Positions 33,940-45,640 of a stretch of 64,000 nucleotides of DNA are shown here, piece after piece. The stretch lies in NCBI GenBank assembly GCA_001579985.1, contig LRSR01010401.1, positions 1 through 64,000 on the forward strand, in the 5' to 3' direction. The notes below the pieces were generated by a model. That model was given only the letters and a program-made list of their open reading frames with translations, was not told the origin of the DNA and did no database searches. Within the stretch, counting starts at the first letter, position 1. Each line of letters starts with the position of its first letter. The translations under genes and the position numbers were made by a program. Source of the DNA: Hypsibius dujardini. Its lineage: Eukaryota; Tardigrada; Eutardigrada; Parachela; Hypsibiidae.

Positions 33940-34485
33940 CTAACACTTGAGAATGTTCCACGACACCTTGATCCGACCTCTGAGTGGGTTGGCCATCAAC
34001 ACGAAGGCCGTCGGCGACAGATCAGTGTCGTCCGGCTGACAGTCCATGCACTTGTGGACGATGGTCACTTTCACACTGTTCCAGCCCGCCACCACCAATG
34101 CGCACCCTCCGCAGATTGGTGCGTGGTTCGGATTGCTTTGTTCACCGTACAAAGCCCTACTGACTGCCACCACCAGTTCACTGTTCGAATTGACCCCTCC
34201 CGCAAGCACCCATACTGACGTCCTAATGGGTGCCGTCATCCTGATGGACTACCCCGTCTGAAACAACCAGCGGCCCAGAAATGAATGGGTCTGTCGTTAC
34301 AGGGTCTACATCGGACTGAGGCGCCACTGTGAATGGATCCGGATTGTCGTCGGTCCCTGGTGCTGACTGGCAGAAGCCCCAGTAGTAATCGGGTCCCACG
34401 AGATTGCAAGATAATACCATGCAGCACGGGAATGTGGTGGAACAGCCCTCTCCTTCGGTTTGGCAAGGAAGAACCTAACGAGAGG
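33940..34485 (-). pseudogene. Secreted-type cysteine-rich plus double-psi beta-barrel gene, probably decayed
   Basis: Two modules can be read on the minus strand. At 34370-34465 a cysteine cluster has the spacing C-x6-C-x5-CC-x4-C-x11-C, as in small knottin-like folds. A Pro/Asp/Thr linker leads to a double-psi beta-barrel of the RlpA/expansin-like kind (about 33940-34240). It shows NSNSELVVAVSRALYG, CGGC, VKVTIVHKCMDC and TDLSPTAF, and it closes with GRIKVSW. Proteins with this domain are extracellular; animal members are few and often suspected of lateral origin. The reading frame is not continuous around the start of the barrel domain, and about two breaks would have to be assumed, so I treat it as a relic. 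A possible upstream exon lies near 34618-34668. No signal peptide could be placed. The ligand or enzymatic role is unknown. Confidence 0.6.
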
Positions 34486-34535
34486 CCGGGCTATACACTT
34501 CCGCGACTTTTCTGCCCAGACGTAATATAAATCGT

Positions 34536-34604
34536 GGTACGTAGTACCTCGTAGATGTGCGTAGTACCTCGTAGATGTGCGTAGTACCTCGTAGATGTAC
34601 GTGA
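34536..34604. repeat. 20-bp tandem repeat, three copies
   Basis: Three near-identical units of GCGTAGTACCTCGTAGATGT directly upstream, on the minus strand, of the cysteine-rich relic. Confidence 0.85.
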
Positions 34605-34669
34605 TTGGTCACTTACCGTTCACGTAATGTGGGCCAGTATAACTGCATCCAAACTTCCTCATTGCATTT

Positions 34670-35344
34670 TGCTTATGGAGAAACGATGAACAGTATTGAC
34701 GGATGTGCCCGATGGCACACCTTTTCGTTTTAGTGAAAAAGCTTGAGTAGACATATCTTCGAAATTTCGATGCTTCAGCCCCTCCCCTTGAAATACTTTG
34801 CAGGGAGTGCATCCATGCAATTGGACACCCGTTTCCTTACGCTGGCGACACATGCCCCCCCCCCCTGGGGATCGGCTAGTCAATTCGTCACATGAATTCT
34901 TAGACATCCAAGGGTGCATATACCATAGTGCAGGTGACGGTTATTATGCATGAATTACAAAGGTATCATAAAGTCGGGCACCATTACCGGCCACGAGATG
35001 TCTTACGCAACTTAATCGAATATTTAGTTGTGTCTGATGACACAACTTCAATCCCACCGTCCCTACATCGCGAATTAGCCAGATTCTCACGAGTATTGTA
35101 AAGAAACCGCACAAACAAACAGCTTTCGACGTTCATACACCCTTCAGCTGCTGCAAATAGCATTTTATACCGGTAGAGGTCACAACATCTGCAGGAAAGA
35201 ACAATGAGAGTTCCGCCACACCCTCTTCTTCAACAATAAGGTAACTAGTAGCTGCTAAACATGTTGAGAATTTAACGCGAAATACAAAAAAATTGTGCAT
35301 TAGTCTATAAAACCAGGTTCAAATTCTAAGCGGTCAAGACAACT
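34670..35344. other. Intergenic interval with no recognised gene
   Basis: A C-rich homopolymer run lies near 34855-34866. Minus-strand open frames here (for example 34659-34919) contain scattered cysteines and could belong to a 5' part of the neighbouring relic, but no homology supports it. Confidence 0.4.
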
Positions 35345-37962
35345 CTAATACCCCTGGTTGAAGTCAAAGTCTAGCATGTACCGCATTCGAACCTGGCTCT
35401 CACGGTACACCAGGTACTCACTTTGTGAGAAGCTGCTGTGGGAATACTTGGGCTGCCTCTGAGGCGCCCCTTGTGGCACAACTACATCCTTCCCGCCCAG
35501 TTTCAGCTTGGTGTCATAACTTGGGTCTGCAAATCAAAAAGGATAAATATAAATACGCCATTGATAAATAAACACCAAGCGATATAATGCCTTACCGGGC
35601 TCCACTTGCCCGCGAGCCACGACCGAATCATATCCACTGGGTGCCGCGACCAAGCTGCTGTCGTCCCGGTCAATCTCGTGTTCCTGACCAAGCGCGACCT
35701 CATTAAGAAACATCAGACCTGTTCCTTTAGCTGTTCTAGCTGCAAGCATTTGTAAAGCATTATTAGTTGGCTAGTCGAGTAGTCAAAAAACGTTCGGGTG
35801 GAACATAGCAGACATACTGTAACTGGCCGACTTTCCGTGCTCCGAAGCAAAGTAGATACCGCGCCCGACTCGGCCGCCGCTGTGCGGCATGATTCGCAGT
35901 CCCGTTTTGAGGATAGCTGCCACGACGGCCACATTGGTTCCGTGCCAGAGCAACTTGCGATTCTTGATGCTTTCATGGGCTTTGAAGCGCTGATCATCCG
36001 TCTCGCGATCCATCGCCCAAATATGTCGCAGCTTAATGCCGCTTCCTGGACTTTTTGTGCTGTCAAAGTACTTCTCAAGGGCCTGGAACAAGTAACAGGG
36101 CACCTTGTCGACAGATTGACAAACAAAAAGAGAGATGGACGAGAAGGGTAGACACATGACTATCCCATGCAAACCTTGTATTCCATGCTGGACTTGTCCA
36201 ACAGCCGGAGCTTGCACTTCAGCAGACCGTACTTGATGTCGCAGGGATGGCGATCCGCTTCGGTGTGGGTGTCCTGCTTCTGCAACTGCTGCGCAATCTC
36301 AATGTCCCCGAGGGTGGTCAACATATCGAACTTCTCCTGCACCGATGTCAAATCACTGATGGTGGGCGGACGCATCCGTTTGAAGTCATGTGGAATGATG
36401 CTGTAGAAGGCATTGGAGAGATCGGTCAGGGATGCAGTACCACTGGAATCATCCGCATCGTTCGTGGCAGTTCCCTTGATTCTGAATGAGAACGTGGTGT
36501 TTAATCATTCTCGAAAGAGTAAAGATTAAATATTGCGTAACTGTTCCACGCCACATCAGTTGCTCTTCGGTCTTCGAGATTTTCCGGTAAGCCAACTTAC
36601 CTGGCTTCAATCTTTTCCAGTGCCTCGAAACCTTTGGCGATCTGGGATTTACTCAGTTTCCCCAAGGGCATCTTTTTCGTGTCCAGATTCAGCTTCTCCA
36701 TAGCGGTGTTAAACATGTCTTGATCGAAGATGAGACTGACCATTTGGCGGGTGACTTCGTCCAGCTCGCTCTTTGCAGACAGATTTCCAACAACTTTGGT
36801 CTGCCATAAATCGTAAATTTTTTTTATGAAAACTCTGTCAATGAACCCTATCACCATCATCTGTACACTGTACAAACGCGACTTCATACCGTGGAATCGA
36901 CCTTCACTTCCTCCGCTTCCGCCGCATCATCCCCGTCTGTTTCAATCAAATTGTATTTGCCCGCCTTTTTCACAAAATCCGCACGGCTCGCCCATTTGTT
37001 GCCCGTTTTGTCGGTGAACTTCTTCTCGAACGACACGATCGCCTCGTCTAGTGCGCTCGGACCGAGAATGAGCGTCGCACCGACTTCTCCCTAAAGAACA
37101 GAGGTGCCGTTTAGTTCACCGAACCAATAATACGCATGGTCAGCCAATCCACAAAATATTTGATCACACGCTGTTTAGACGCAATATTGAATTGAGTTTC
37201 AAAAGACGCTGATCGTTTGGAAGGATGCAATGAATGGGGCGTACCGTTCGTCCCCATTTGGTAAAGACATCGAAGGTTCCGTTGTGCCTTTCCAGCAGCT
37301 GACCGACGTAAAACTTGTTGTTGTTGTTACCGATGTCCGTTTGGTGGAGCATAAATGATCGGTCCTCATGAACCTAAAACAGACAAAACCAAATTGGGGG
37401 CCTCTCCAACTCACAAGCACCTCGATTACTAGTACAAAACAAGTAAATTCGCCTTCTTCTGCAATGGTAACGTAGTTTAGCAGTATAAACCAGCTGTGGA
37501 ATAACTTCAGTCATGGTCAACCGATAGGGAGTGGCCATACCTGTTTATACGTCCCGGGGGCCATTGATTGGGCGAGAGCGTCTATCTTGAAGACCTTCAC
37601 AGCCGCATTAGTCTTCGATGTTCCGGCTTTAAGCTGCTCAATCGCCTGTTGAATAACCGTTTTTGGGGGCTCTTTGTCCTTCTTTTGTTTCTTACTGACG
37701 GTAGCTTCCCCTAACAAAAGAATAAAAAAGGTAATGCCAACTGCGACACCGTCCGATTGATTGTCAACTTGCCGACTGGGCTGCTGGCGGTATCCTCTTG
37801 CAGTCGCTTAATCAGTTCCGCCTTCTTCCCCGTCACATCCAAATTCCTTGCTGTCAGTTCAGCCTTCAGCTGGACCACCGTCTTAGCTTCCCAGTCAACA
37901 TCTTCGACAACGGCTGCTACTTTGGCTGCAGCAGCAACTTTACGCTTCGCCGGACGAGGCAT
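35345..37962 (-). CDS. PARP3: PARP3-like poly/mono-ADP-ribosyltransferase with an N-terminal SAP domain
   Basis: Nuclear DNA-break sensor that transfers ADP-ribose from NAD+. Exon 1 (37773-37962) encodes MPRPAKRK and a SAP DNA-binding motif (VVQLKAELTARNLDVTG, KKAELIKRL). Exon 2 is 37541-37710. The WGR domain follows (HQTDIGNNNNKFYVGQLL, KWGRTGEVG), then the helical regulatory domain (KKMPLGKLSKSQIAKGFEAL) and the ART domain. ART has RKLLWHGTNVAVVAAIL with the catalytic His, GRGIYFASEHGKSASY with the Tyr and FSQSEYLVYRESQ with the Glu, so the H-Y-E triad is complete. LRIMPHSGGRVGRGIYFA matches human PARP3 closely, and so does the C-terminal VVVPQGAP block. Human PARP3 has no SAP domain, which is the oddity here. 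The exon 1 donor appears to be GC rather than GT. It ends ..FDFNQGY. PARP2 is the alternative call, but the ART sequence favours PARP3. Confidence 0.9.
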
Positions 37963-38511
37963 CCCAGATTGATCAAAATGATTCAGACCACCGAAACCCA
38001 GACCAAAATAAGTTACGTTTTATGCGAAACCGTTCTTCGAATTGTAAACCGGAAAACCGTACAAGCCAAAATATCAACAAACTCTGAGCAGGAGAAAAAA
38101 AAGACAACAAATGGAAAACGAAAAAGTGTGCGAGAAACGCCGACAAGATTCGCTTATATAACAACAGAAGGGGCTGCTGACTCATCACTTCCCACTCACA
38201 GGCCACAGAAACGTGTGTGCAAGATTGCGCGCGTTCGATTGGCGACACCGACACCGCCGCAGCTGATTCGATTGAAAACGAACTACAGCGTGTCGGAACA
38301 CGCTGTTAATAGTAGTGAGTACAACTCTCACAACGCTTCATGACTACTATGTACATAAACACTACGCACGACCAGAGCACCATTTCAGGATTTTGTGAAA
38401 GAATAAAAGGATGCACAAGAGCTGGCCTCTGGCAACTGAGATAACTAATACCACGTTTTAGCGGTCCGTGCACCGCTGAGGACTCCCCTTTCCCGGCAAA
38501 CTGCACCGTCC
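37963..38511. other. Interval between HDAC11 and PARP3
   Basis: Both flanking genes run on the minus strand, so this 549-bp stretch holds the HDAC11 3' UTR and the PARP3 promoter. No TATA box or other element was recognised with confidence. Confidence 0.5.
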
Positions 38512-38961
38512 TTAGGTCGATGACAATTCCGGTAGAGGATGACTGTGAGCCCACTCCTCGGCGGCCGGCCACTGGATCAGTTTCTTCTTCCACAGATTGA
38601 GAATGCTGTCCGCAATTATGATTCCAGTTTCCTTCTGATATCCACCGGACGTCACCATCACGATCGGAATGCTCCGCTGTTTGGCCTCTTCAAAAACAAT
38701 CTCATCGCGCCGAATAATTCCGTCCGGAGTGATGCTGAGTCGTCCGAGGGGATCGTTGATGAGAACATCGGTACCGGCGTTGTAAACGATCAAGTCAGCC
38801 TTGAATTCATTCAGTGCAGCTGCGACGTGTCTAGATAGAAAGAAATAAACAACAGTTAAAGCCGGTTTAATTCAAGGTTGCCATATATGAAGGATCGCAT
38901 CTATTCGCAACTTTTGCGCAGTTTGAAGATGTCTGTGCGTCTGTGCGTCTGTCTGTCTGTA

Positions 38962-39016
<55 letters not shown>

Positions 39017-41027
39017 GTCTGTCTGTCTTGTCTGTCTGTCTGTCTATCTGCCTGTCTGTTTGTTCGTAGGTTGGCTAGCCTGTCTATGTGCTGGTCTCTA
39101 ATTGGCGTAGGCATCTGACGAAACCCGACGAACTCTTATAAAGACTTACAATCGAACTTTCTCCAAATACTCCTGATCTCCCATATAGGACCGGATTTCC
39201 ACCTTCCGTTTTATAGCCCCTACAGCCCATAGAACAAGCTTTCATCATTGAATGCCCGTAAACGAACCCGAGGTTTAGACCTTACGTTTGGCCCTTTCGT
39301 CGTGTGGATAAATTGATCCGTTGTAGATATCAAGAATATACACTCGACCATCATTGTAGAAATCGTGCTCGTGACCGTTTCCCTGAAAAAAAATGAATCC
39401 TCCTTGACGTCACGCGTTAACATAATGACGTTGGCAGACATCGTTTTCACGCCCCCACACACACACACGAACATGGGAGGATGGTGCCGACTGCCGACAC
39501 GCAGATCACAGCACTAGTGTACTAGCAAACTCCGCACCGCTACTTCCAAGAACTCTAATAAATGAATGCTTCACTAGTAATCAATAATCTATTTCCATTC
39601 CGTCGCTTTTGTATCAGACAGGCAATCACACGACCCACACGTCACCTTGATTTCACTAGAGGAACGAACTCACCTGATGCGCATCCAGATCGATTATCAT
39701 CGCTTTAGTGATCATATTGGTCAGGAAGAGGAATCGCAAGCAGAGAGTGATGTCAGCATACGGACAGAACCCGCCCCCATCGCCCCCAGAACAATGGTGA
39801 AACCCTGAAAGCAAAAAAACGAATCATTTTGGGCGGGCCAGAAAGATTCGCAAGCGCAAGACCACAACACAGTCAAGACTGTTCATTCCACTGCAGATTC
39901 GATGGGGCATCTCATACCTGTACTGTAGGTTATCGGTACTAGTATTTAAATTTTAAAACACGTCCAGAACTTAACTAACCTCCACCAATATTAATGGCCC
40001 ATCCACGTGTGACCGCGAGTTTCCCTGCCTGTAACGTTGAAACATATACTGTCAGGTCTTTTTGTACAGCTACAGTATAAATCACGATAATTATAGTTTA
40101 GCGTACGCAACGTGCCTCGTCTCGCGAGCATCATACAAGTTGTTCTTCCTTTTAAACTATAAATAAACCGACTTACGAGAACAGTGCCGCCTGTCTGTAG
40201 CCGCATCGGGCGCAGGAATTTCTGCTGGAGCACCGCATTCGGGAGGGCCGCGGCGGGTGGCACTTCGGTTATGCGAGCCACCGTTGAACTTGACTGTAAG
40301 GACAGAAAAGCCAACCGATAAGGATCGCACCAAGCTTAAGATGACCTTCAACAAACCAGCCGACAACAACAACCCGGATATAAAATCCTGAGATAAGGTA
40401 CCCACCCGTAAACTGTTCAGATAAGCGGGCGTGTGAGCCACCAACAAGTCATCCTCCGTCGCTTCGTTAGGAATGATTATCGTGTCCGTCCTGACCATCG
40501 CATTCGCTAAATCCCAGAACGCCAAATTAGGCAATCACCTCAACAGTTCAATCATCTTCTTTACCTTCGACAACTAAAACACGCAAATCACAATTCAAAC
40601 TAATTTTTCCGACACATTTCAACCGTTCAAGGTCAGCCAGTGAGCGTGGGACAATCAACCGATCCAGTGGTAGGATCATACACACGCACTCAAGACTATC
40701 TGATAGGCGTGTAGCTAGTACAGTACCTTCGAGCTTATTGAAGACCTTTCCCCACTTGCCGGCATCGAACGGATGCAGCTTCTCCAGTCCCAACACCGAC
40801 AGGTTATACTCGGGTGAATAGACGATCGGCCATTGGTGATCTTCCACCGTTCGATAGAGGTTGCTCTTCATGCAACGTCGCTCCGAACTGTCACTACAAC
40901 CCCACATGGTATTCCGTTTAAAATGGCACAGGGCAAAACTCGATCACTGGGTTCTCCGCCGAAATCCCTCACTTCCGGGAAATGGTTTTGATGTTCTCAC
41001 TCACCTTCCGTCATCGGAAGATGCCAT
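38512..41027 (-). CDS. HDAC11: Histone deacetylase 11 (class IV)
   Basis: Zinc-dependent class IV deacetylase/defatty-acylase. Exon 1 is only 23 nt (41005-41027, MASSDDG) and joins in phase to exon 2 (40727-40893), giving SDSSERRC and then QWPIVYSPEYN and LEKLHPFDAGKWGKVFNKLE. Further exons at about 40396-40513 (ATEDDLLVAHTPAYLNSL), 40194-40292 (ITEVPPAAALPN..LQTGGT), 39690-40030 (AGKLAVTRGWAINIGGGFHH, then CSGGDGGGFCPYADI) and 39290-39390 (GNGHEHDFY, YILDIYNGSIYP) lead to 38512-38830 (VYNAGTDVLINDPLG, VTSGGYQKETGIIIADSILN). The tandem His of the active site (FHH), the zinc ligands in DLDAHQ and the Asp in NAGTD are present. Length and order match human HDAC11. One intron holds a (CTGT)n tract. 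Confidence 0.93.
38935..39062. repeat. (CTGT)n microsatellite in an HDAC11 intron
   Basis: About 125 bp of CTGT units with a few interruptions, inside the intron before the last exon. Confidence 0.9.
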
Positions 41028-41957
41028 ATCTCGCAGGTGGTGGCTGGTGCGTTTCGGGCAGCAGCAGCAGCAGCGGTAACACTCAGAACAATACGGTGCC
41101 ATACATGTGGGCACGCAAATTAAGAGGGAAGAATACCGACTTTCCAAGCGCCAAGATAGCGGAAGATTACGAGGGTAAATGAGAACTATTCCGATGTACC
41201 TAGAGACATATCTACCGCGAATTTCGGCTGATATGAAGTCATCTGATGTGTGTGACTGATTTCCTCTCTGCGGGGAAAACACAGCGGAAGGAAATCCACA
41301 ACATTGCAGCGTAAAACAGCGGCGGACTCAGTCACCGCGTAGTGGTTATGTAACGTGAAATCACACGACCCCGCCTTGACGTCATCGCGGCAGTTATGTG
41401 GTGGCAGGTGGCGCCACACGGCGGCGCTGTGTTTGTAACGACTGTCTGCTCAGCCGACGGATGTTTCCTCCCCATTGAGTGAGACTTCAGACACCTCTCG
41501 CCATTATGGATACTCACTCGTATCCTCATTTTTGATTTGACATGCACTAGCTGAAACCATTCTATAAGGTTCCATTTTCGAGGACAAGTAAACATGGCTG
41601 TATCCTTGCACTTTTTTGTACGCAGCAGCAAAGTAATTTAATAGCTCGCAGATCATATATTCCCGTGGGTAAACATTCCGATTCGAAGAAATTTCAAATA
41701 CCTTAGAGAAAAAAGTGAAGTTTGATTAGAAGGATCGAAAGCAATGTAAACACGTTGAAAAGTAAAAAATGCATGCAGCACAAGAAACATTTATCGTGTA
41801 ACCAATACATAGGAGAACATCATCACGTATGCGTAGTCGTACTCAAGCCTATCACAGATCTATGAAAATTTGGTAAAATTTGGCAAACACTGAGGTTAAA
41901 AAGGTGTAAATGAAAACTGGAGATCAGATTTCGCCATCAGCAGATTCGCCAGCTCCT
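41028..41957. other. Interval between GLCE and HDAC11
   Basis: Holds the HDAC11 promoter and 5' UTR (a CAG run at about 41063-41075 lies just upstream of its ATG) and the GLCE 3' UTR. No gene was recognised. Confidence 0.5.
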
Positions 41958-42444
41958 TCAGTTATGTGGCGCACGCTTGCCGGACATGTATTCGCTCCAA
42001 CGCTGAGCGAACGATTGGAACATCTCATCCGGAGCGATGGAATTCATCACCAACAATTGCGTCACATGCGTGGCGTGGTAATCCCATCGCGCGATGTTCG
42101 GAAGACTTTTTAGAGTGAAATGTCGAAGGTCGTAGGTCGAGCCGGAACCGGTATCGAACAGTGGGAGGAGCGCTTTCAGGGAGGCAACACCGTCGGCGAA
42201 CAGGTTGTGCGCCCGTTTTTGATCCTCACCGGTTGCAGTTAAACTGACGTCATATAAGCCAAGAAGTGCGTAGATGAACCCGTTCAAGACAAATGACGGC
42301 GGTTTTGTCGGGTATTCTTCGTACCATACATACTTGTCCAGGAACACTAAAAGTAACGAAATCGCGACTGCATTATACGAGTACTATAAACATCTTTCCT
42401 AATTTCAATCACTAGTATTGTGTTGTCTGTCTGCGTGCGTGTCC

Positions 42445-42484
<40 letters not shown>

Positions 42485-45181
42485 CGTCCGTCCGTCCATC
42501 CGCTCATCTGTCGTGTGCCTGTCGGTCTGCCTGCTTGTGCGTCCGTCTATCTGCCAGTGTGTCCTTCAGTCTGCCTGCTCACCAACTAGCTCACGTCGCC
42601 TGCTAACTAAATAATTTGTATGACCTGCCTTGGCACACACTCACCGGCTGTAATGCCGCCTTCCGCGGCAGATTTCCCAAACAGATCCAGGGCTCGAACA
42701 GCAGCCTCCAAATACGCAGCACTACCACTTTTCCGGTACGCTCTCGTTAAAGTTGACATGGCCTGTCCCTGCGCCATGGCCGAAAACCATCCCGGCTGCA
42801 GTTCACTGGCCCCGAGCTTTCGCTTCACCGAAATGGGCCAGCCACCGGTTTGTCTAACTTGATGTCGCACCAACCAGTCGGCAGCGACATAGAACAGCTC
42901 GGAATGGGCCGTTGTTTGCGTTACGACTTTGTCAAGATGACCCTGCCCGTGCAAAACCATCCGGATGATCCGTATCCTAGTGATGTTCGGCCGAACTTTA
43001 TCCTTTTTGTTGATTTTCTTGATGCCGAGTGTGAGACCCTTCACAAGATCTAAAAAGCAAGATTTATGTCAGCACATAGAAGGGCAATTATGGGACAGTA
43101 TATGAGCGGGCAGAGCATAAACAGAAAAGTAAGACATACCAAGCAAACGCGGCCGGTTGAATCGCTACATGGGTTGAATCGGTCGGGTGGCGGAGGGCGC
43201 CACAAGTGTAAATTGTAAACAACACTCATTCAGCTTCACTTGTGGCACCCTCCGCCACCCGACCGATTCAACCCATGTAGCGATTCAACCCGCCGTGTTT
43301 GCTCGGTATGCATTGCAGATGAAGTCTGATTCAGGCAGACAACCACTAGAACACCAATGTCGGTTATATCATCCGGAGTTCTCGTACCAACATAGATGTC
43401 CCGCACTAGACTAATCCAATTGGTGCAGTCTGCTCCGATTCCGTAGAAGATCCGGTTGCCTTCCGCCCAAATGCTTTCGTTGCTGCAGGTGTAGATCAGT
43501 TCGTACGTGATCTGCTTCTTGTCCTGCACTTCCAACTGCAGCGTAACACTCCCGTGCGTACGAAACTTCACGGAAAATATGATGTACGGATCCCCGGAAT
43601 CGGGGAATTCGTCCAGCACGACGTCTGGACCGGAAACACTTTCTGCGCGAGAAATATTCGGCATCACGAAGGCTTTTCAAACGAAAACGAACAAGGAGTC
43701 ACAGCAATGACCATGCCTGCATAGTTTTCCTACCTGGGAGAGTGAAGTTCCAGACAAACGAGCGTTGCTCGTCGCTTTCGGCGGCTGGGACCGCCCAGCT
43801 GCCACGCTGTTGGAAGTTAGCAATCACAGTCTTGCGCGGTGCTTCCTCCGATATATTCTTGCTGTAGTGGCTGAGGCCAAACTGCGCCACCTGAGTAACA
43901 TAGGTAGGTACATTTCACCACAATATCAATAGTCCACCGCCCAATCGAGCTAGCAAGTCAGCTTGACTGCCACCCACAGTATGACCAACACACAGTATGA
44001 CAGTAAGACCAACAGTATGAGGGAGAGGTCCTGGAATGCGCCACCGTGGAATCAGAACTTCTAGACAGGTTTTGGCTATCATCAAGGTCCTAAACGACAG
44101 CGAATAATCGATAACCCCGATGGAACCCCGCATCAGATATGAAAAAATTTGAAGGAAAATGTTTAAAAAACGAAATGATTGAACGGTTGGAAAAAGCTCA
44201 CTATAGAGGTCGCTGACTATGCAGTGCTGATCGTTTTCGATTGATTTGCGACAGAGCGCCCCCTGCCACCCGGTGGCCCATTCCAGGACCCATCTTAGAT
44301 AGCCCATAGCCGTATAAGAGTATTACCGTGATACTGCACATACCTGAATTGGATAGAAATGACCACCTCCGGTTGTCCACTGGGATGAAAGCGGGACACC
44401 TGGAATGGAATGGAGAGGGGTTGTAGTGGAGTCAATAATAATAACGGGAAATAGTTTCCCTGCCTGTATATAGTATTCATGACCTACCTTCCATTGCGCT
44501 GATGCACTTCACCCGATCCCGTACTTCAACTGAAAGCATACAAAAGAATGTGTTGTTAAAGTAATTATTTGTGCATACAATTTAAACAGTATTCAGCTCT
44601 AACTACTAGTAACAGTTTCCCGAATCAATCAATAACACAACAACCAGAATGTTACATCATTAATCAATACATCAATCAAATGAACGCGATGACGTGATTA
44701 TTAACTTTCCGCAAGACATCAATCAACCACAGACCTTACCGTTGTAATTGTCGAAGGACATGAAAATTCCATCCGGCTCGTACGGCAGCTTCGGCAAGGA
44801 AAGTTTAGCGTAACTATGCTGCCAGTTGAACACCTTCTCGGAATTTCCAGATTTTTTATCCGTTTCTACTTTGCCGGATATTTCAAAGTATCGCTCCACC
44901 AAGGCAAAAGGAACGAAAACATCGTCATTCTTCTGGAGGCAAGAAATTGGTCGTTGTCGATCCCCATTGACGATGCATTTGATCGGGAGCGATGCATCGG
45001 CGGACGCATTGCCCGATGATGGTTGGTTATGGAAGGAACTGGCGCTGGCGTGTGGCAGGTAATGCGTTTCGTGAGGAGCGCTGCAGGAATTACCAAGGAA
45101 GACAATGGACACGGCGAGGGAGAGTAGAGCTCCGCAGAGGAAAGCCCAAATGAAGCGCATCTTACTGCTGGGCCAACGCAT
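41958..45181 (-). CDS. GLCE: D-glucuronyl C5-epimerase (heparan sulfate biosynthesis)
   Basis: Golgi enzyme that converts glucuronic to iduronic acid in heparan sulfate. About seven exons: 44741-45181, about 44492-44530, 44342-44400, 43735-43890, 43388-43645, 42643-43050 and 41958-42347. The N-terminus is a type II membrane anchor (MRFIWAFLCGALLSLAVSIV). It is followed by a Ser/His-rich stem and the family block DDVFVPFALVERYFEISG. Later blocks match the vertebrate enzyme: GGHFYPIQVAQFGLSHYSKN, LQPGWFSAMAQGQAMSTL, WYEEYPTKPPSFVLNGFIYA, LFDTGSGSTYDLRHF, NIARWDYHATHVTQL, and a C-terminus ..YMSGKRAPHN resembling human ..SRAKHN. Met 45181 and Met 45160 are both usable starts; the second begins right at the anchor. 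Introns carry a long inverted repeat, a MITE-like copy and a (GTCT)n tract. Confidence 0.93.
42421..42600. repeat. (GTCT)n/(GTCC)n microsatellite in a GLCE intron
   Basis: A clean GTCT core at about 42445-42480 passes into GTCC units and decays over a further 100 bp toward 42600. Confidence 0.85.
43134..43310. repeat. Long inverted repeat (foldback element) in a GLCE intron
   Basis: Two arms of about 75-80 bp are reverse complements with only a few mismatches around a short loop (about 43205-43235). Arm motifs include GGTTGAATCGCTACATGGG and TCGGTCGGGTGGCGGAGGG. The outermost bases CATACC..GGTATG still pair. It lies about 80 bp downstream of the donor of the exon ending at 43388, so a strong hairpin forms in the pre-mRNA. 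Confidence 0.9.
44016..44301 (+). mobile_element. MITE-like element, copy 2
   Basis: Same orientation as the copy at 5831-6174 and collinear with it: TATGAGGG, CCTGGAATG-GCCACC, GGCTATCATCAAGGTCCT, AAAAAGCTCACTATAGAGGT, CAGAGCGCCCCCTGCC and a right terminus GGTGGCCCATTCCAGG. It is shorter because the second outer repeat block is absent. It lies in a GLCE intron. Confidence 0.8.
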
Positions 45182-45345
45182 TATTAAATATGCCTACGGA
45201 GACATATTTCTTGCGACAGTTGATACACTTTCCGTACGGAAACTGCCGAATTATAACGCGAAACAAAATTCCCGATGAAATATTAATATTAACGGTCACT
45301 TTTATTTAAATTACAGCTGTAAATTGCAGTGCTAGACACTCAGCC

Positions 45346-45500
45346 TATACTGTATTTCTGCGATAGATAGCGACAGTCGTACTGGAATGGAACGTGTGCA
45401 CGGGCTCTGTGCACCGTACACACAGCACAAGCGCCACGTGGCCGATTAAACGTTCCACAGCTCGTACGCTGTCGCTATCTATCGCAGAAATACAGTACTA
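45346..45500. repeat. Foldback repeat A upstream of CAHS
   Basis: Arms of at least 30 bp (TACTGTATTTCTGCGATAGA.. from about 45348, and its reverse complement ending at about 45497) are perfect in the core around a loop of about 90 bp. Pairing continues imperfectly inward through GTAC and GGAACGT. Confidence 0.9.
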
Positions 45501-45640
45501 GTGCTGTGCTATTGTAGTACACGCGTGGCAAAAACCTTGAGCTAACCGAGCTAAGCCATTACACTCGTTGTATGGTAGTCGTACACAGCTGTCGAGATGA
45601 AATGCTTCATTCGGTTAGCGCAAGATTTTTGTCACGTGTG

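Noticed and set aside
40548-40560. Possible 9-nt micro-exon TTGTCGAAG in HDAC11
   Set aside because: It keeps the frame, but skipping it gives a spacing equal to human HDAC11, so it is not needed.
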